The notes beneath the pieces were generated by a model, which made no database searches, was not told where the DNA came from, and saw only the letters and a list, made by a program, of their open reading frames with translations. The position numbers and the translations under genes were made by a program. A stretch of 50,276 bases of DNA from JBOFZL01 sp051655155 (GTDB lineage: Bacteria; Bacillota; Clostridia; Peptostreptococcales; Filifactoraceae): contig JBOFZL010000066.1 of NCBI GenBank assembly GCA_051655155.1, positions 1 to 50,276 of the forward strand, read 5' to 3'. Shown here piece by piece: positions 9,556 through 18,080 of the stretch; position 1 is the stretch's first letter; each line of letters starts with the position of its first letter.

Positions 9556-9786
9556 TTTAAAATATAGCACTTTAAAGTTGTTAATTATATGAAATAATAT
9601 AATTGGCCTATATATTTAATAATACTGTAATCAATATGTTTTTATAATACGTTATTATATAGGTAAAGATACTTAATTAAGCAACAGAATAATCATATGT
9701 TTTTAACCAAGGTTTTTGATAAAGCTATGAACTACACCCTACATATTAAGTTTATCTTTTGTGTTTTTTAAAGAGAGGAGTATGTA

Positions 9787-10467
9787 TTGTATATGAAAAA
9801 ATTTATTTTATCAACATCACTTGTAATAGTTCTATCTTTTTTATTAGTTAATCCCATAATTGCCGATGAAACTCAATCTACATGGCTAAGAGATTATGGA
9901 AATTTTATCTCTGAAGATAATAGGAACAAAATAGAAAACATCTCTGATAAGGTTCATAATTTAACAGGTATTAATCCATATATAGTTACCGTTGATGAAA
10001 ACGCAAATATGGACTTGACTTCTGATTTAGAAGAACTAAAAAACATTAACAGTGTAATGTTAATTTACTCTCTTCCAAGTGGAAGTATAGATATAAAAAC
10101 AGGAAAAAACTCTGAAACTATGTTCACCTCAGAAGTTATAAATAAGATAAAAGGAGATTCAAATATAAATGCTCTCCTAAAGTCATCTGATGATAAAGCA
10201 CTTGTATACCTAAGTACTTTAGTTGCCAATACAGTACTTACCTCCAATAACTTTAAACCTATTAACTTGGATGATAAAAGTAATAACCTTCAAAATAAAT
10301 TGTTTTACCTTGGTATAATTTTATTGATGCTCATTGCCTTATTTATGACTCCATTAAGTCCATATAAGAAACTTAAAAAGTTGAAAAAAGGCGAAAGTCC
10401 CTACGCTCCCCATAGTACAAATGGAGAGATGTTCTATGGTGGAATAGAATCGGATAAGCGAGATTAA
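9787..10467 (+). CDS. TPM-domain (YgcG-like) membrane-anchored exported protein
   Basis: 226 residues. A signal peptide (about 1-26, ending near IIADET) leads into a TPM-type domain (about 31-155) beginning WLRDYGNFISEDNRNKIE and containing GINPYIVTVDE, then a single membrane helix (about 172-190) and a short basic tail. TPM domains occur in photosystem II repair phosphatase TLP18.3 and in many bacterial envelope proteins of unclear function. Length and layout fit a small protein displayed outside the membrane. TTG at 9787 is a likely start because GAGGAG ends six bases before it; ATG at 9793 is the alternative. It stands alone between two terminators, so neighbours give no functional hint. 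Confidence 0.72.
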   Translation: MYMKKFILSTSLVIVLSFLLVNPIIADETQSTWLRDYGNFISEDNRNKIENISDKVHNLTGINPYIVTVDENANMDLTSDLEELKNINSVMLIYSLPSGSIDIKTGKNSETMFTSEVINKIKGDSNINALLKSSDDKALVYLSTLVANTVLTSNNFKPINLDDKSNNLQNKLFYLGIILLMLIALFMTPLSPYKKLKKLKKGESPYAPHSTNGEMFYGGIESDKRD

Positions 10468-10520
10468 AGATAGTCTTTATCTTTCCTCAAAACGGTAAAT
10501 AAAAAATCTTAAATTATAAA

Positions 10521-10566
10521 AGGCTTCCTGTGATAAAATAAAAATATCATAGGAAGCCTTTTTATT
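10521..10566 (+). terminator. Terminator between the TPM gene and carB, probably bidirectional
   Basis: A 15-bp stem (10521-10535 with 10545-10559; one G-T wobble) encloses a 9-base loop. On the plus strand TTTTTATTTT follows, ending the TPM gene transcript. On the minus strand the tail TTTTATAATTT would also serve carB, whose stop is about 150 bases away. Confidence 0.85.
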
Positions 10567-10705
10567 TTGACAGTCCTTTTATTTATTAGACATGAAACAA
10601 AGTATGTTCCTAATTTCTATAAGTGGATTTAAAAAATATTTTTTTATACATTACATACTAAAACTGTTTTTCTAAATTACCCAACCAGTATAAACTATAT
10701 ATCTT

Positions 10706-13700
10706 TTAAATTTTACTCATATCAAAGACATCTAAATTCTCTTTATGAATACCTCTACTTTCAACTTCTACTAATGCTTTCAGTGTATCTAGTGCTGTAA
10801 TTACCCAGATATTCCTCTCTATAGCTGCTCTTCTCATAGAGAAACCATCTCTATTGCTGTCGTTTCCCTTTGTTGGGGTATTTACTATCATATCAATTTC
10901 TTTGTTTAAAATTAAGTCCATAATATTGGGGCTGGCTTCACCTATTCTATTGATTTTTATTGCATCTATACCCACTGATTTAAGTTTAGCAGCAGTCCCC
11001 TCAGTAGCATAAAATTTATAATCCAACTTTGCTAATTTTTCTGCATATATAAGAACTTCCTCCTTGGTATTATCATTAACAGTCAAAAGAATCTTTTTCC
11101 CCTTTTCTCCTGTAAACATTCCCCCTGATATAAATCCTTTGTACAGTGCTTCATATATGGTTTTTCCTACCCCTAACGCCTCCCCTGTAGATCTCATTTC
11201 TGGACCAAGACTTACCTCAACCTTAGGAAGCTTTTGAGTTGAAAACACAGGAACTTTTACTACTACCATTTTAGGCTCTTTATATAAACCCACACCATAA
11301 CCTATATTCTCTAACTTTTCGCCTAACATTACTCTCGTTGCAATATCTACTATTGGTAGTCCTGACGCCTTTGATATATAAGGTACTGTTCTTGATGCTC
11401 TTGGGTTAACTTCAATTACATATAATTTATCTTCATGATGTATAAACTGGATATTAAGCATACCCTTTATTCCTATACCTAAGGCAAGTTTCTTTGTATA
11501 ATCTATAACTTCTCCCTTTGTCTTATCTGATATTTTATAAGATGGATATATAGTTATACTATCACCAGAATGAATCCCTGCTCTTTCTAAATGTTCCATT
11601 ATCCCAGGTATTAGAATTTCTTCTCCATCAGATATTGCATCTACCTCTATCTCTGTTCCCATTATATATTTGTCAACAAGAATTGGATTTTTCTTATCTT
11701 TTTTAAACGCTTCTTTTAAATAATATATAAGCTCTAGCTCATTAAAAGTTATTTCCATCCCCTGTCCACCTAACACAAATGATGGTCTTACTAACACAGG
11801 ATATCCTAGTTTTTTAGCTTCATCTTTACCCTCTTCTACTGTCCAAATTCCTTTTCCTTTTGGCCTTGCAATATTAAGGGTTTCTAATAAAGCATCAAAC
11901 TGTTGTCTATCTTCAGCCAAGTCTATTTGTTCCGATGTAGTTCCTAAAATCATTATATTTTTTTCTCTCAAAAATTTTGCTAGTTTTATTGCCGTCTGCC
12001 CACCAAATTGCAATATAACCCCATAAGGATTTTCTTTTTCAATTATATTTAGTACCTCTTCTTCTGTTAGAGGCTCAAAATAAAGTTTATCTGATATATT
12101 AAAATCTGTACTTACCGTTTCAGGATTATTATTGATTATTATGGTTTCTATTCCCAGTTTTTTGATAGCTTTTACGCAATGTACTGATGCGTAATCAAAC
12201 TCTATTCCTTGTCCTATTCTTATTGGCCCCGAACCTAAAATAATAATCTTCTTTTTATCCGATACTTCAACTTCATCATATTCTTCATAGGTTGAATAAT
12301 AATATGGAGACAATGCTTCAAATTCCCCTCCACAGGTGTCAACCATCTTATAAGCTGGCACTATATTCCATATATTTCTAAGTTGATAAACTTCTTCCGG
12401 TTTTGTCCCTGTTAAATCTGCTATACCCTTATCTGAGAATCCTCTTTTTTTCAGTTCCTTTAGCCATTGGTAGTTAAGGTCTCCAAATTTGCTTTTCCTT
12501 AAACATTGTTCCTGTTCTACTATCCAACGTATTTTTTCAATAAAGAATATATCTATTCCAGTTATTCTTGAAACCATATCCAATCTATAATCTCTTCTTA
12601 GCATTTCTGCTAAAGCAAATATTCTTTCGTCATCTGGAATTACTGTTCTTGCTCTTAATTCTTCCATAGACAATCTTTCTAATTTAGGATGAACAAGCGT
12701 ATATTCACCGATTTCCAAGGATCTTATGGCCTTAAGAAAAGCTGACTCAAAGTTTGAACCTATTGCCATAACCTCTCCTGTTGCCATCATCTTTGTACCT
12801 AAGATCCTCTCTGCTCCTTGAAACTTATCAAAGGGCCATTTAGGAATTTTAACCACTACATAATCCAATGATGGCTCAAAACAAGCATAGGTTTTTTGTG
12901 TAACTGAGTTTATGATTTCATCTAGACTATATCCTAGTGCTATTTTAGCCGCTACTCTTGCTATGGGATAACCCGTCGCTTTAGAAGCTAGGGCTGAAGA
13001 ACGTGACACTCTTGGATTAATCTCTATTACTGCGTATTCAAAGCTATTTGGATTTAAACAGAATTGTACATTACAACCTCCCTTAATTCCAACTGCATTA
13101 ATTATATCCAATGACGCCGTTCTTAACATCTGATATTCTTTATCTGATAAAGTTTGAGAAGGTGCAACTACTATTGAGTCTCCTGTATGAATTCCTACAG
13201 GATCTATATTTTCCATGTTACATACAGTTATGCAATTTCCTTTTCCATCCCTCATAACTTCATATTCAATTTCTTTCCAACCTTTTACTGATTTTTCTAT
13301 TAGAACTTGATGTATTGAACTTAGTTGCAATCCTGAAGCTAAAATTACCCTTAATTCTTCTTCGTTATTTGCAATTCCTCCTCCAGTTCCCCCTAGGGTA
13401 TAAGCAGGTCGTACAATTACAGGATACCCTATTTCTAAAGCTACTTGTATCCCCTGCTCAAACTCTCTTACAATTTCAGATTTAATACAAGGTTGTTTAA
13501 TATCCTGCATCATAGTTCTAAATAATTCTCTATCTTCACCTTTTTTTATTGAATCAATCGATGTTCCTATTATTTTAACTTTATATTTTTCCAATATTCC
13601 TGATTCTTCAAGCTCTATTGCAAGGTTAAGTCCAGTTTGTCCTCCCATTCCTGTGAGTAATGAGTCTGGTTTTTCTTTTTTTATTATTTTTTCAGCATAT

Positions 13701-13915
13701 TCAACGGTTAAAGGTTCTATATATATCCTATCTGCTACCTCTTTGTCTGTCATTATTGTCGCAGGATTTGAATTAAGTAGCACAACTTCAATTCCTTCTT
13801 CCTTTAAAGCCTGGCAAGCTTGGGTTCCTGAATAATCGAATTCTGCTCCTTGACCTATTACTATCGGGCCTGAACCTAAAACTAAAACTTTTTTTACACT
13901 TTTATCTAAAGGCAT
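10706..13915 (-). CDS. carB: Carbamoyl-phosphate synthase large subunit
   Basis: 1069 residues, the usual CarB length. It has two homologous ATP-grasp halves: the first starts KKVLVLGSGPIVIGQGAEFDYSG and phosphorylates bicarbonate; the second starts KKIIILGSGPIRIGQGIEFDYAS (about residue 553) and phosphorylates carbamate. An oligomerisation linker lies between them and an MGS-like allosteric domain closes the protein, with NTPTKGNDSNRDGFSMRR. The product feeds pyrimidine and arginine synthesis. The gene follows carA after 16 bases. No other pyrimidine gene is in the window. Confidence 0.97.
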   Translation of the reverse strand: MPLDKSVKKVLVLGSGPIVIGQGAEFDYSGTQACQALKEEGIEVVLLNSNPATIMTDKEVADRIYIEPLTVEYAEKIIKKEKPDSLLTGMGGQTGLNLAIELEESGILEKYKVKIIGTSIDSIKKGEDRELFRTMMQDIKQPCIKSEIVREFEQGIQVALEIGYPVIVRPAYTLGGTGGGIANNEEELRVILASGLQLSSIHQVLIEKSVKGWKEIEYEVMRDGKGNCITVCNMENIDPVGIHTGDSIVVAPSQTLSDKEYQMLRTASLDIINAVGIKGGCNVQFCLNPNSFEYAVIEINPRVSRSSALASKATGYPIARVAAKIALGYSLDEIINSVTQKTYACFEPSLDYVVVKIPKWPFDKFQGAERILGTKMMATGEVMAIGSNFESAFLKAIRSLEIGEYTLVHPKLERLSMEELRARTVIPDDERIFALAEMLRRDYRLDMVSRITGIDIFFIEKIRWIVEQEQCLRKSKFGDLNYQWLKELKKRGFSDKGIADLTGTKPEEVYQLRNIWNIVPAYKMVDTCGGEFEALSPYYYSTYEEYDEVEVSDKKKIIILGSGPIRIGQGIEFDYASVHCVKAIKKLGIETIIINNNPETVSTDFNISDKLYFEPLTEEEVLNIIEKENPYGVILQFGGQTAIKLAKFLREKNIMILGTTSEQIDLAEDRQQFDALLETLNIARPKGKGIWTVEEGKDEAKKLGYPVLVRPSFVLGGQGMEITFNELELIYYLKEAFKKDKKNPILVDKYIMGTEIEVDAISDGEEILIPGIMEHLERAGIHSGDSITIYPSYKISDKTKGEVIDYTKKLALGIGIKGMLNIQFIHHEDKLYVIEVNPRASRTVPYISKASGLPIVDIATRVMLGEKLENIGYGVGLYKEPKMVVVKVPVFSTQKLPKVEVSLGPEMRSTGEALGVGKTIYEALYKGFISGGMFTGEKGKKILLTVNDNTKEEVLIYAEKLAKLDYKFYATEGTAAKLKSVGIDAIKINRIGEASPNIMDLILNKEIDMIVNTPTKGNDSNRDGFSMRRAAIERNIWVITALDTLKALVEVESRGIHKENLDVFDMSKI

Positions 13916-13931
13916 AATCCTTCCTCCCCCT

Positions 13932-14993
13932 CTACAACGAATACTTCATAAACTCATCAAAAATATACTCACTATCTCTTGGCCCTGGACTGGCTTCAGG
14001 ATGAAATTGTACACAAAATATCGGTAATTCCTTGTGTCTCATTCCCTCAATTGTATTATCATTCATACTCAAGTGAGTTATTTCAAAATTTGATGGAAGT
14101 TTAGAAACATAGTATCCATGATTTTGAGAGGTTATATGAACCTTACCTTCTAACAGGTTTTTAACCGGATGATTACAACCTCTATGGCCAAATCTAAGCT
14201 TTGCAGTTTCTCCGCCAAAAGCCAAGCATATTAGTTGGTGTCCAAGACAAATTCCTAAAATTGGTTTTTTGCCTATCATCTTTCTTATCTCATCTATGGA
14301 ACCTTTCATATCCTTAGGATCTCCTGGTCCATTTGAAAGAAAAATAAAATTTGGATTAATACCTAACACTTCTTCAGCTTTTGCTGATTGTGGAAATACA
14401 GTTATTTTACAACCTCTTTTTACAAAATTTCTAAGGATACTGGTTTTTATCCCATAGTCAATTACAGCAATATGCTTAGGATTTCCCACACATGCCTCTA
14501 TTTCGTATACTTCTTTAGTTGATACTTTTAAAACTGCCTCTTTGTTAGAAAATATTTTTAATCTTTCCTCTATTGCCTTAACGTTAAACTGCTCGTCTAC
14601 AGTTATTATACCTTTCATTGTTCCACTACTTCGTAGAATTTTAGTTAAAGCCCTAGTATCTACAGCTTCTATTCCCATTATTTTATTTTGTTTTAAATAG
14701 GATTCTAGTTCTAGTTCACATCTAAAATTGTTTGGATATTGACATCTTTCCCTTACAACAAAACCACGAACCTTAGGATTATTTGATTCAAGATCATCTA
14801 GATTAATACCATAATTCCCTATAAGGGGATAGGTCATAACAACGATTTGTCCATAATACGATGGGTCTGTAAGTACCTCTTGATATCCAGTCATGCCAGT
14901 ATTAAAAACAACTTCACCTACACAGTCTGAAATATAACCAAAGGCCTTACCTTCGAAAAAAATTCCGTTTTCAAGAATAAGTCTTGCTTTCAT
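13932..14993 (-). CDS. carA: Carbamoyl-phosphate synthase small (glutaminase) subunit
   Basis: 353 residues. The N-terminal small-subunit domain (about 1-150) contains FNTGMTGYQEVLTDPSY; the C-terminal class I glutamine amidotransferase domain has the nucleophile Cys249 in LGICLGHQ and the His331/Glu333 pair in VQFHPEASPGP. It hydrolyses glutamine and channels ammonia to CarB. Start: AGAGGTGA stands six bases before the ATG. A promoter is readable about 75 bases upstream, and the leader shows no PyrR-type attenuator. The decayed mobile element begins just upstream of that promoter. Confidence 0.97.
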   Translation of the reverse strand: MKARLILENGIFFEGKAFGYISDCVGEVVFNTGMTGYQEVLTDPSYYGQIVVMTYPLIGNYGINLDDLESNNPKVRGFVVRERCQYPNNFRCELELESYLKQNKIMGIEAVDTRALTKILRSSGTMKGIITVDEQFNVKAIEERLKIFSNKEAVLKVSTKEVYEIEACVGNPKHIAVIDYGIKTSILRNFVKRGCKITVFPQSAKAEEVLGINPNFIFLSNGPGDPKDMKGSIDEIRKMIGKKPILGICLGHQLICLAFGGETAKLRFGHRGCNHPVKNLLEGKVHITSQNHGYYVSKLPSNFEITHLSMNDNTIEGMRHKELPIFCVQFHPEASPGPRDSEYIFDEFMKYSL

Positions 14994-15068
14994 TATTCAC
15001 CTCTTTCTGATCTCTCTGGATCAATTTAAAGATTATAAGTAATATATATTAAAAATCTACTTTGATAT

Positions 15069-15097
15069 ATTCTACTTTATATAAATTAAATAGTCAA
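15069..15097 (-). promoter_or_regulatory. Sigma-A-type promoter of carAB
   Basis: On the minus strand TTGACT (15092-15097) and TAGAAT (15069-15074) are 17 bases apart. Transcription would start roughly 70 nt before the carA ATG. The -35 box is only about 20 bases from the first recognisable mobile-element sequence. Confidence 0.7.
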
Positions 15098-15106
15098 TTA
15101 TAAATC

Positions 15107-15117
15107 AAATTTATATT
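15107..15117 (+). repeat. Left copy of an 11-bp direct repeat flanking the element remnant
   Basis: AAATTTATATT here is repeated in the same orientation at 18616-18626. The copies lie at the points where element-like sequence begins and ends, as a target duplication or att core would. The motif is pure A/T in an AT-rich genome, so chance is possible. Confidence 0.4.
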
Positions 15118-15118
15118 A

Positions 15119-15885
15119 TCCAAACGAATATATGCGGATATAAAAGACAGAACACGGGATAAAATGTACTGCTTTATCAGATACGGCTCCTTTAAGCCTG
15201 TGGAAATTACACCCGAACAGGCACACAAAATCGCCTATGAATTGGCGATGAGCTTCACAAAAGGAAAACACACTTTTGTTGTGGCAACCCATAACGATAA
15301 AGCACCTATCCATACGCACATTGATTTCAATTCCACCTCCATTGACCGCACAAAGAAGTTTCGGGATTTCAAAAGAAGTGGTAATGCTCTTGTTAATATT
15401 TCCAACCGTCTTTGTATTGAAAAGGGACTGTCCATTATCAAAAATCCCCTCTCTCACTCCGATAAATTAAGATAGACCATAAATGAAGTGCTTGCCAAAA
15501 AGCCGAAAACCTTTGATGATTTTTTTACAGCTCATGCAAGGAGCAGGCTATGCAATAAAAAGGGGCAAGCACTAAACACATCATCAACTATGCTAAAACC
15601 CGAGATGTTTACACTGATTACCGTAAAGCAGGCTACTCCAAAAAGTTTTACGAGGAACACCGTGCCGACCTCGTTTTACACAAAACAGCAAAGGCAGTTT
15701 TTGATGAGCTTGGTGTAAAAAAGCTCCCCACAGTTAAGACCCTGCAAACCGAATATGACGAGCTGCTTTTTCAAAAGAAAAAGGCATACTGACAGTACCA
15801 TGTAGCGAAAAAAGAGATGAAAGATATTTTGACTTCAAAGGCAAATATCCACCGCCTTTTAGGACTGGAGCAGGAAGAAAGGTAA
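15119..15885 (+). pseudogene. Mobilization relaxase (MobA/VirD2-like), decayed
   Basis: Frame pieces together spell a relaxase of integrative elements. The first part contains KPVEITPEQAHKIAYELA and the metal-binding HTHIDFNSTS motif that coordinates the nicking site. The catalytic Tyr end is missing at the left. Lesions seen: a TAG at 15473-15475; a likely +1 frameshift in a run of seven T at 15520-15526, after which QLMQGAGYAIKRGKH reads in the new frame; a jump with frame change near 15570 that removes the middle of the protein; and a TGA near 15790. The C-terminal piece includes INYAKTRDVYTDYRKAGYSK and ends at TAA 15883-15885. Family relaxases are roughly twice this length. It is not functional. 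Confidence 0.85.
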
Positions 15886-15997
15886 AAGAAAAATCTCAGG
15901 ATCAGCGTTAGCTACTCTGTGATTTCATCAGCTCCAAAAGGGAGCGTGACACGATGATAAATCATCGTTTCAGTGGGGATTGGAGATACTCCTCAAC

Positions 15998-16046
15998 AAG
16001 CAGAGCAAGGTGTGTACCACCTTGCCCTGCTTGCCACTTTTATTTT
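15998..16046 (+). terminator. Strong hairpin terminator after the relaxase remnant
   Basis: A 15-bp stem (15998-16012 with 16018-16032; one A-C mismatch) carries a 5-base loop and is followed by a T-rich tail. It separates the dead relaxase from the TetR promoter. Upstream, a small ACGATGA/TCATCGT hairpin is also visible near 15953-15970. Confidence 0.8.
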
Positions 16047-16166
16047 AGACAATCTTTGATAAAAAAGAAACGTAATTATGCATAACATTGCAATTTCTAA
16101 TATTAGGATATGAATTTCGGAAATATACAACACATTTTGCTCGTAACACCTTTTACACAATGTCTA

Positions 16167-16224
16167 TTGACAGAACAGTATGAATATCATATAATTATTA
16201 TAGTGACCACATGGTCACTATAAT
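16167..16224 (+). promoter_or_regulatory. Consensus promoter and palindromic operator of the TetR-hydrolase operon
   Basis: TTGACA (16167-16172), 17 bases, TATAAT (16190-16195) is a perfect sigma-A consensus. Just after the -10 box lies an inverted repeat with two perfect 13-base arms, 16197-16209 and 16212-16224 (core GTGACCA/TGGTCAC), around a central CA. It would cover the transcription start. The placement and symmetry are those of a TetR-family autoregulatory operator. A shorter AGTGGCCACT palindrome lies further down, just before the ribosome site. Confidence 0.85.
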
Positions 16225-16268
16225 TTGAAATAATAGGTGCCTAAGTGGCCACTAGCAAGGAGGCTATT

Positions 16269-16910
16269 ATGCCAACTAATGTTTTTATTGAGTTAAGTGA
16301 AGAAAAACGGGAGAATATTATTAAGGTTAGCATTGCTGAATTTTCTAAATATGGATATGAAAATAGTTCAACAAATAGAATTGTTCAAGATGCTGGTATT
16401 AGCAAAGGTAGCCTTTTTAAATACTTTAAAAACAAGGAGGAACTATTCTTCTATATACTTGATTTTGTTACACAAAAACTTATTGTGAGTTTGGCACAGG
16501 AAGTTCCCGTTTTACCCAAAGGGTTATTTGAAAGAATTATTCGGTATTCAGAGTTAGAATTTACTTGGTATGTTAAACATCCAAACGAATGTAAACTGAT
16601 TACTACTGTATTTACAAAAAGCGATACTGCTATCTATAAAAAAGTCGAAGCACATTACAGCTTAAAAGGGCAAAATGTTTATTATAAATTGTTGGAAGAC
16701 ATAGATACATCAATGCTTAAATGGGACAAAAAAAAGACTGTTGATATTTTGAAATGGTTTCTTAAAGGTTTTAATGAGGATTTCATGACACATATTCAAG
16801 AACAAGACAAATCAGATATTAGCAAATTGCAGCACGAATATGTAAAAAGCCTTTCTGAATATATAACAATTTTTAAATATGGTCTTATTAATGAAAAGGA
16901 TGAGAGGTAA
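16269..16910 (+). CDS. TetR/AcrR-family transcriptional regulator
   Basis: 213 residues. The N-terminal helix-turn-helix domain (about 10-57) reads through EEKRENIIKVSIAEFSKYGY, NSSTNRIVQDAGISKGSLFKYFKNKEELF, a typical TetR recognition helix. The rest is an all-helical ligand-binding domain without recognised family. ATG at 16269 is chosen over an upstream GTG at 16245 because AAGGAGG stands five bases before it. It lies directly behind a consensus promoter with a palindromic operator, so it probably represses itself and the hydrolase gene that starts 4 bases after its stop. The inducer is unknown. Confidence 0.9.
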   Translation: MPTNVFIELSEEKRENIIKVSIAEFSKYGYENSSTNRIVQDAGISKGSLFKYFKNKEELFFYILDFVTQKLIVSLAQEVPVLPKGLFERIIRYSELEFTWYVKHPNECKLITTVFTKSDTAIYKKVEAHYSLKGQNVYYKLLEDIDTSMLKWDKKKTVDILKWFLKGFNEDFMTHIQEQDKSDISKLQHEYVKSLSEYITIFKYGLINEKDER

Positions 16911-16914
16911 AAGC

Positions 16915-17727
16915 ATGCTTTGGAACACCCAATCCCGTCAAGTAGTTGTTAACGGGGAAACAATGAATTATATTGAGTTTGGAAAAGGTGAAAAACCACT
17001 TGTTATCTTACCCGGATTAGGAGATGGGATTTCTCCTGTTCATGGAAAATTACAAGCAATTGCTTTTGCATTAGGCTATAAACAATTTGGCAAAACTTTT
17101 AGGGTATATCTATTTAGCAGAAAAAACTGCTTAAATGAAGGATATTCTACAAGAGATATGGCTAAAGACCAAGCAGAAGCTATGAAAGCCCTCGGCATTT
17201 CAAAAGCAAGTGTTATGGGAGTATCTCAAGGAGGGATGATAGCACAATATCTTGCTATTGATTATCCAAATTTGGTCAATAAGCTGGTATTAGCGGTTAC
17301 TCTATCGAAGCAAAATGAAATTATTCAAGAGGTTGTTACCGGTTGGATTGAAATGGCAAAACAAAAAGATTACCAAAGCTTAATGATTGACACAGCAGAA
17401 AAATCATATTCAGAGAAATATTTAAAAAGGTATCGGCTTATATATCCTCTTCTTGGACGTCTTGGTAAGCCAAAAGATTTTAGCAGGTTTTTGATACAGG
17501 CTGCATCTTGTATAGGCCACAATAGTTATCCCGAGTTAGATAAGATACTGTGTCCAACCTTAGTACTTGGGGGCGAAAATGATAAAATAGTCAGTTCAAA
17601 TTCCTCTTTGGAATTAACAGATAAAATCAAGGACAGCGAAGTGTTTCTATATAAAGAACTTGGTCATGCTGCCTATGAAGAAGCAACGGATTTTAATAGC
17701 CGAGTTTTGACATTTTTATTGGGGTAA
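16915..17727 (+). CDS. Alpha/beta-fold hydrolase
   Basis: About 270 residues of the alpha/beta hydrolase fold. The oxyanion region LPGLGDG is near residue 34, the nucleophile elbow GVSQGG has Ser at about 104, and the likely acid is Asp223 in GGENDK and the base His251 in LGHAAYEE, so a complete catalytic triad is visible. No signal peptide, so cytoplasmic. ATG at 16915 has AGAGG seven bases upstream. It is translated from the same transcript as the TetR regulator, 4 bases after it. Such a TetR-hydrolase pair suggests an inducible esterase or similar detoxifying enzyme, but substrate and even bond type are not readable. Confidence 0.88.
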   Translation: MLWNTQSRQVVVNGETMNYIEFGKGEKPLVILPGLGDGISPVHGKLQAIAFALGYKQFGKTFRVYLFSRKNCLNEGYSTRDMAKDQAEAMKALGISKASVMGVSQGGMIAQYLAIDYPNLVNKLVLAVTLSKQNEIIQEVVTGWIEMAKQKDYQSLMIDTAEKSYSEKYLKRYRLIYPLLGRLGKPKDFSRFLIQAASCIGHNSYPELDKILCPTLVLGGENDKIVSSNSSLELTDKIKDSEVFLYKELGHAAYEEATDFNSRVLTFLLG

Positions 17728-17731
17728 AATA

Positions 17732-17920
17732 ATGTTATTAGTAGAATGGATACGATGTCCTGTCTGTGATAACAAAACTCGACTAAAAATTATAGAAGAT
17801 ACCGTACTTAAGAACTTTCCTCTCTTTTGTCCAAAGTGCAAACAAGAAACCGTAATCAATGCAAAACAATTTAATTTTTCATTATATATTTTGCGATGGT
17901 ATGTTACAAGTTTATTATAG
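17732..17920 (+). CDS. Cysteine-rich KTR-domain protein, altered C-terminus
   Basis: 62 residues. CPVC (9-12) with the following KTR and CPKC (33-36) form the two Cys pairs of a small zinc ribbon, matching the KTR proteins often carried by integrative elements of Firmicutes. Their role is unknown. From about residue 46 (after KQFNFS) the sequence departs from what I recall of the family, which ends in a short polar tail; here it ends in a hydrophobic YILRWYVTSLL. This looks like a deletion junction or frameshift. The start follows the hydrolase stop by 4 bases, with no strong ribosome site, so translation may be coupled. Confidence 0.7.
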   Translation: MLLVEWIRCPVCDNKTRLKIIEDTVLKNFPLFCPKCKQETVINAKQFNFSLYILRWYVTSLL

Positions 17921-17990
17921 CAGAACAATCAAGTGATAAACCTCTTAGATATAGAACGAGTGAAAAGTTTATGAGGACACAAAATAAAAG

Positions 17991-18060
17991 CGGCAAAGTT
18001 GTATGATTGATATTTTTCCCTTATAATTGTGGTATCATATTACAACAGTGACCTTTGCCG
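17991..18060 (+). promoter_or_regulatory. Integrase promoter inside a long imperfect hairpin
   Basis: TTGTAT (17999-18004) and TATAAT (18022-18027), 17 bases apart, read towards the integrase remnant. The whole site is enclosed by perfect 8-base arms CGGCAAAG (17991-17998) and CTTTGCCG (18053-18060), with a second nested TTGTATGAT/ATCATATTACAA near-repeat. This symmetry suggests a regulator binding site or a structured leader controlling the integrase. Confidence 0.6.
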
Positions 18061-18080
18061 TATTGAAAGGAGAAAATATT

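Noticed and set aside
9660..9760. Possible c-di-GMP-I-like riboswitch before the TPM gene (an AACC-AAGG hairpin followed by GATAAAGCTATGAACT).
   Set aside because: Only scattered bases resemble the GEMM pattern; the conserved GGCAAACC and GACGCAAAGCC blocks are missing, and no second hairpin was found.
15780..15885. Reading the TGA near 15790 in the relaxase as selenocysteine.
   Set aside because: The gene has other stops and frameshifts, and relaxases have no Cys or Sec at that place.
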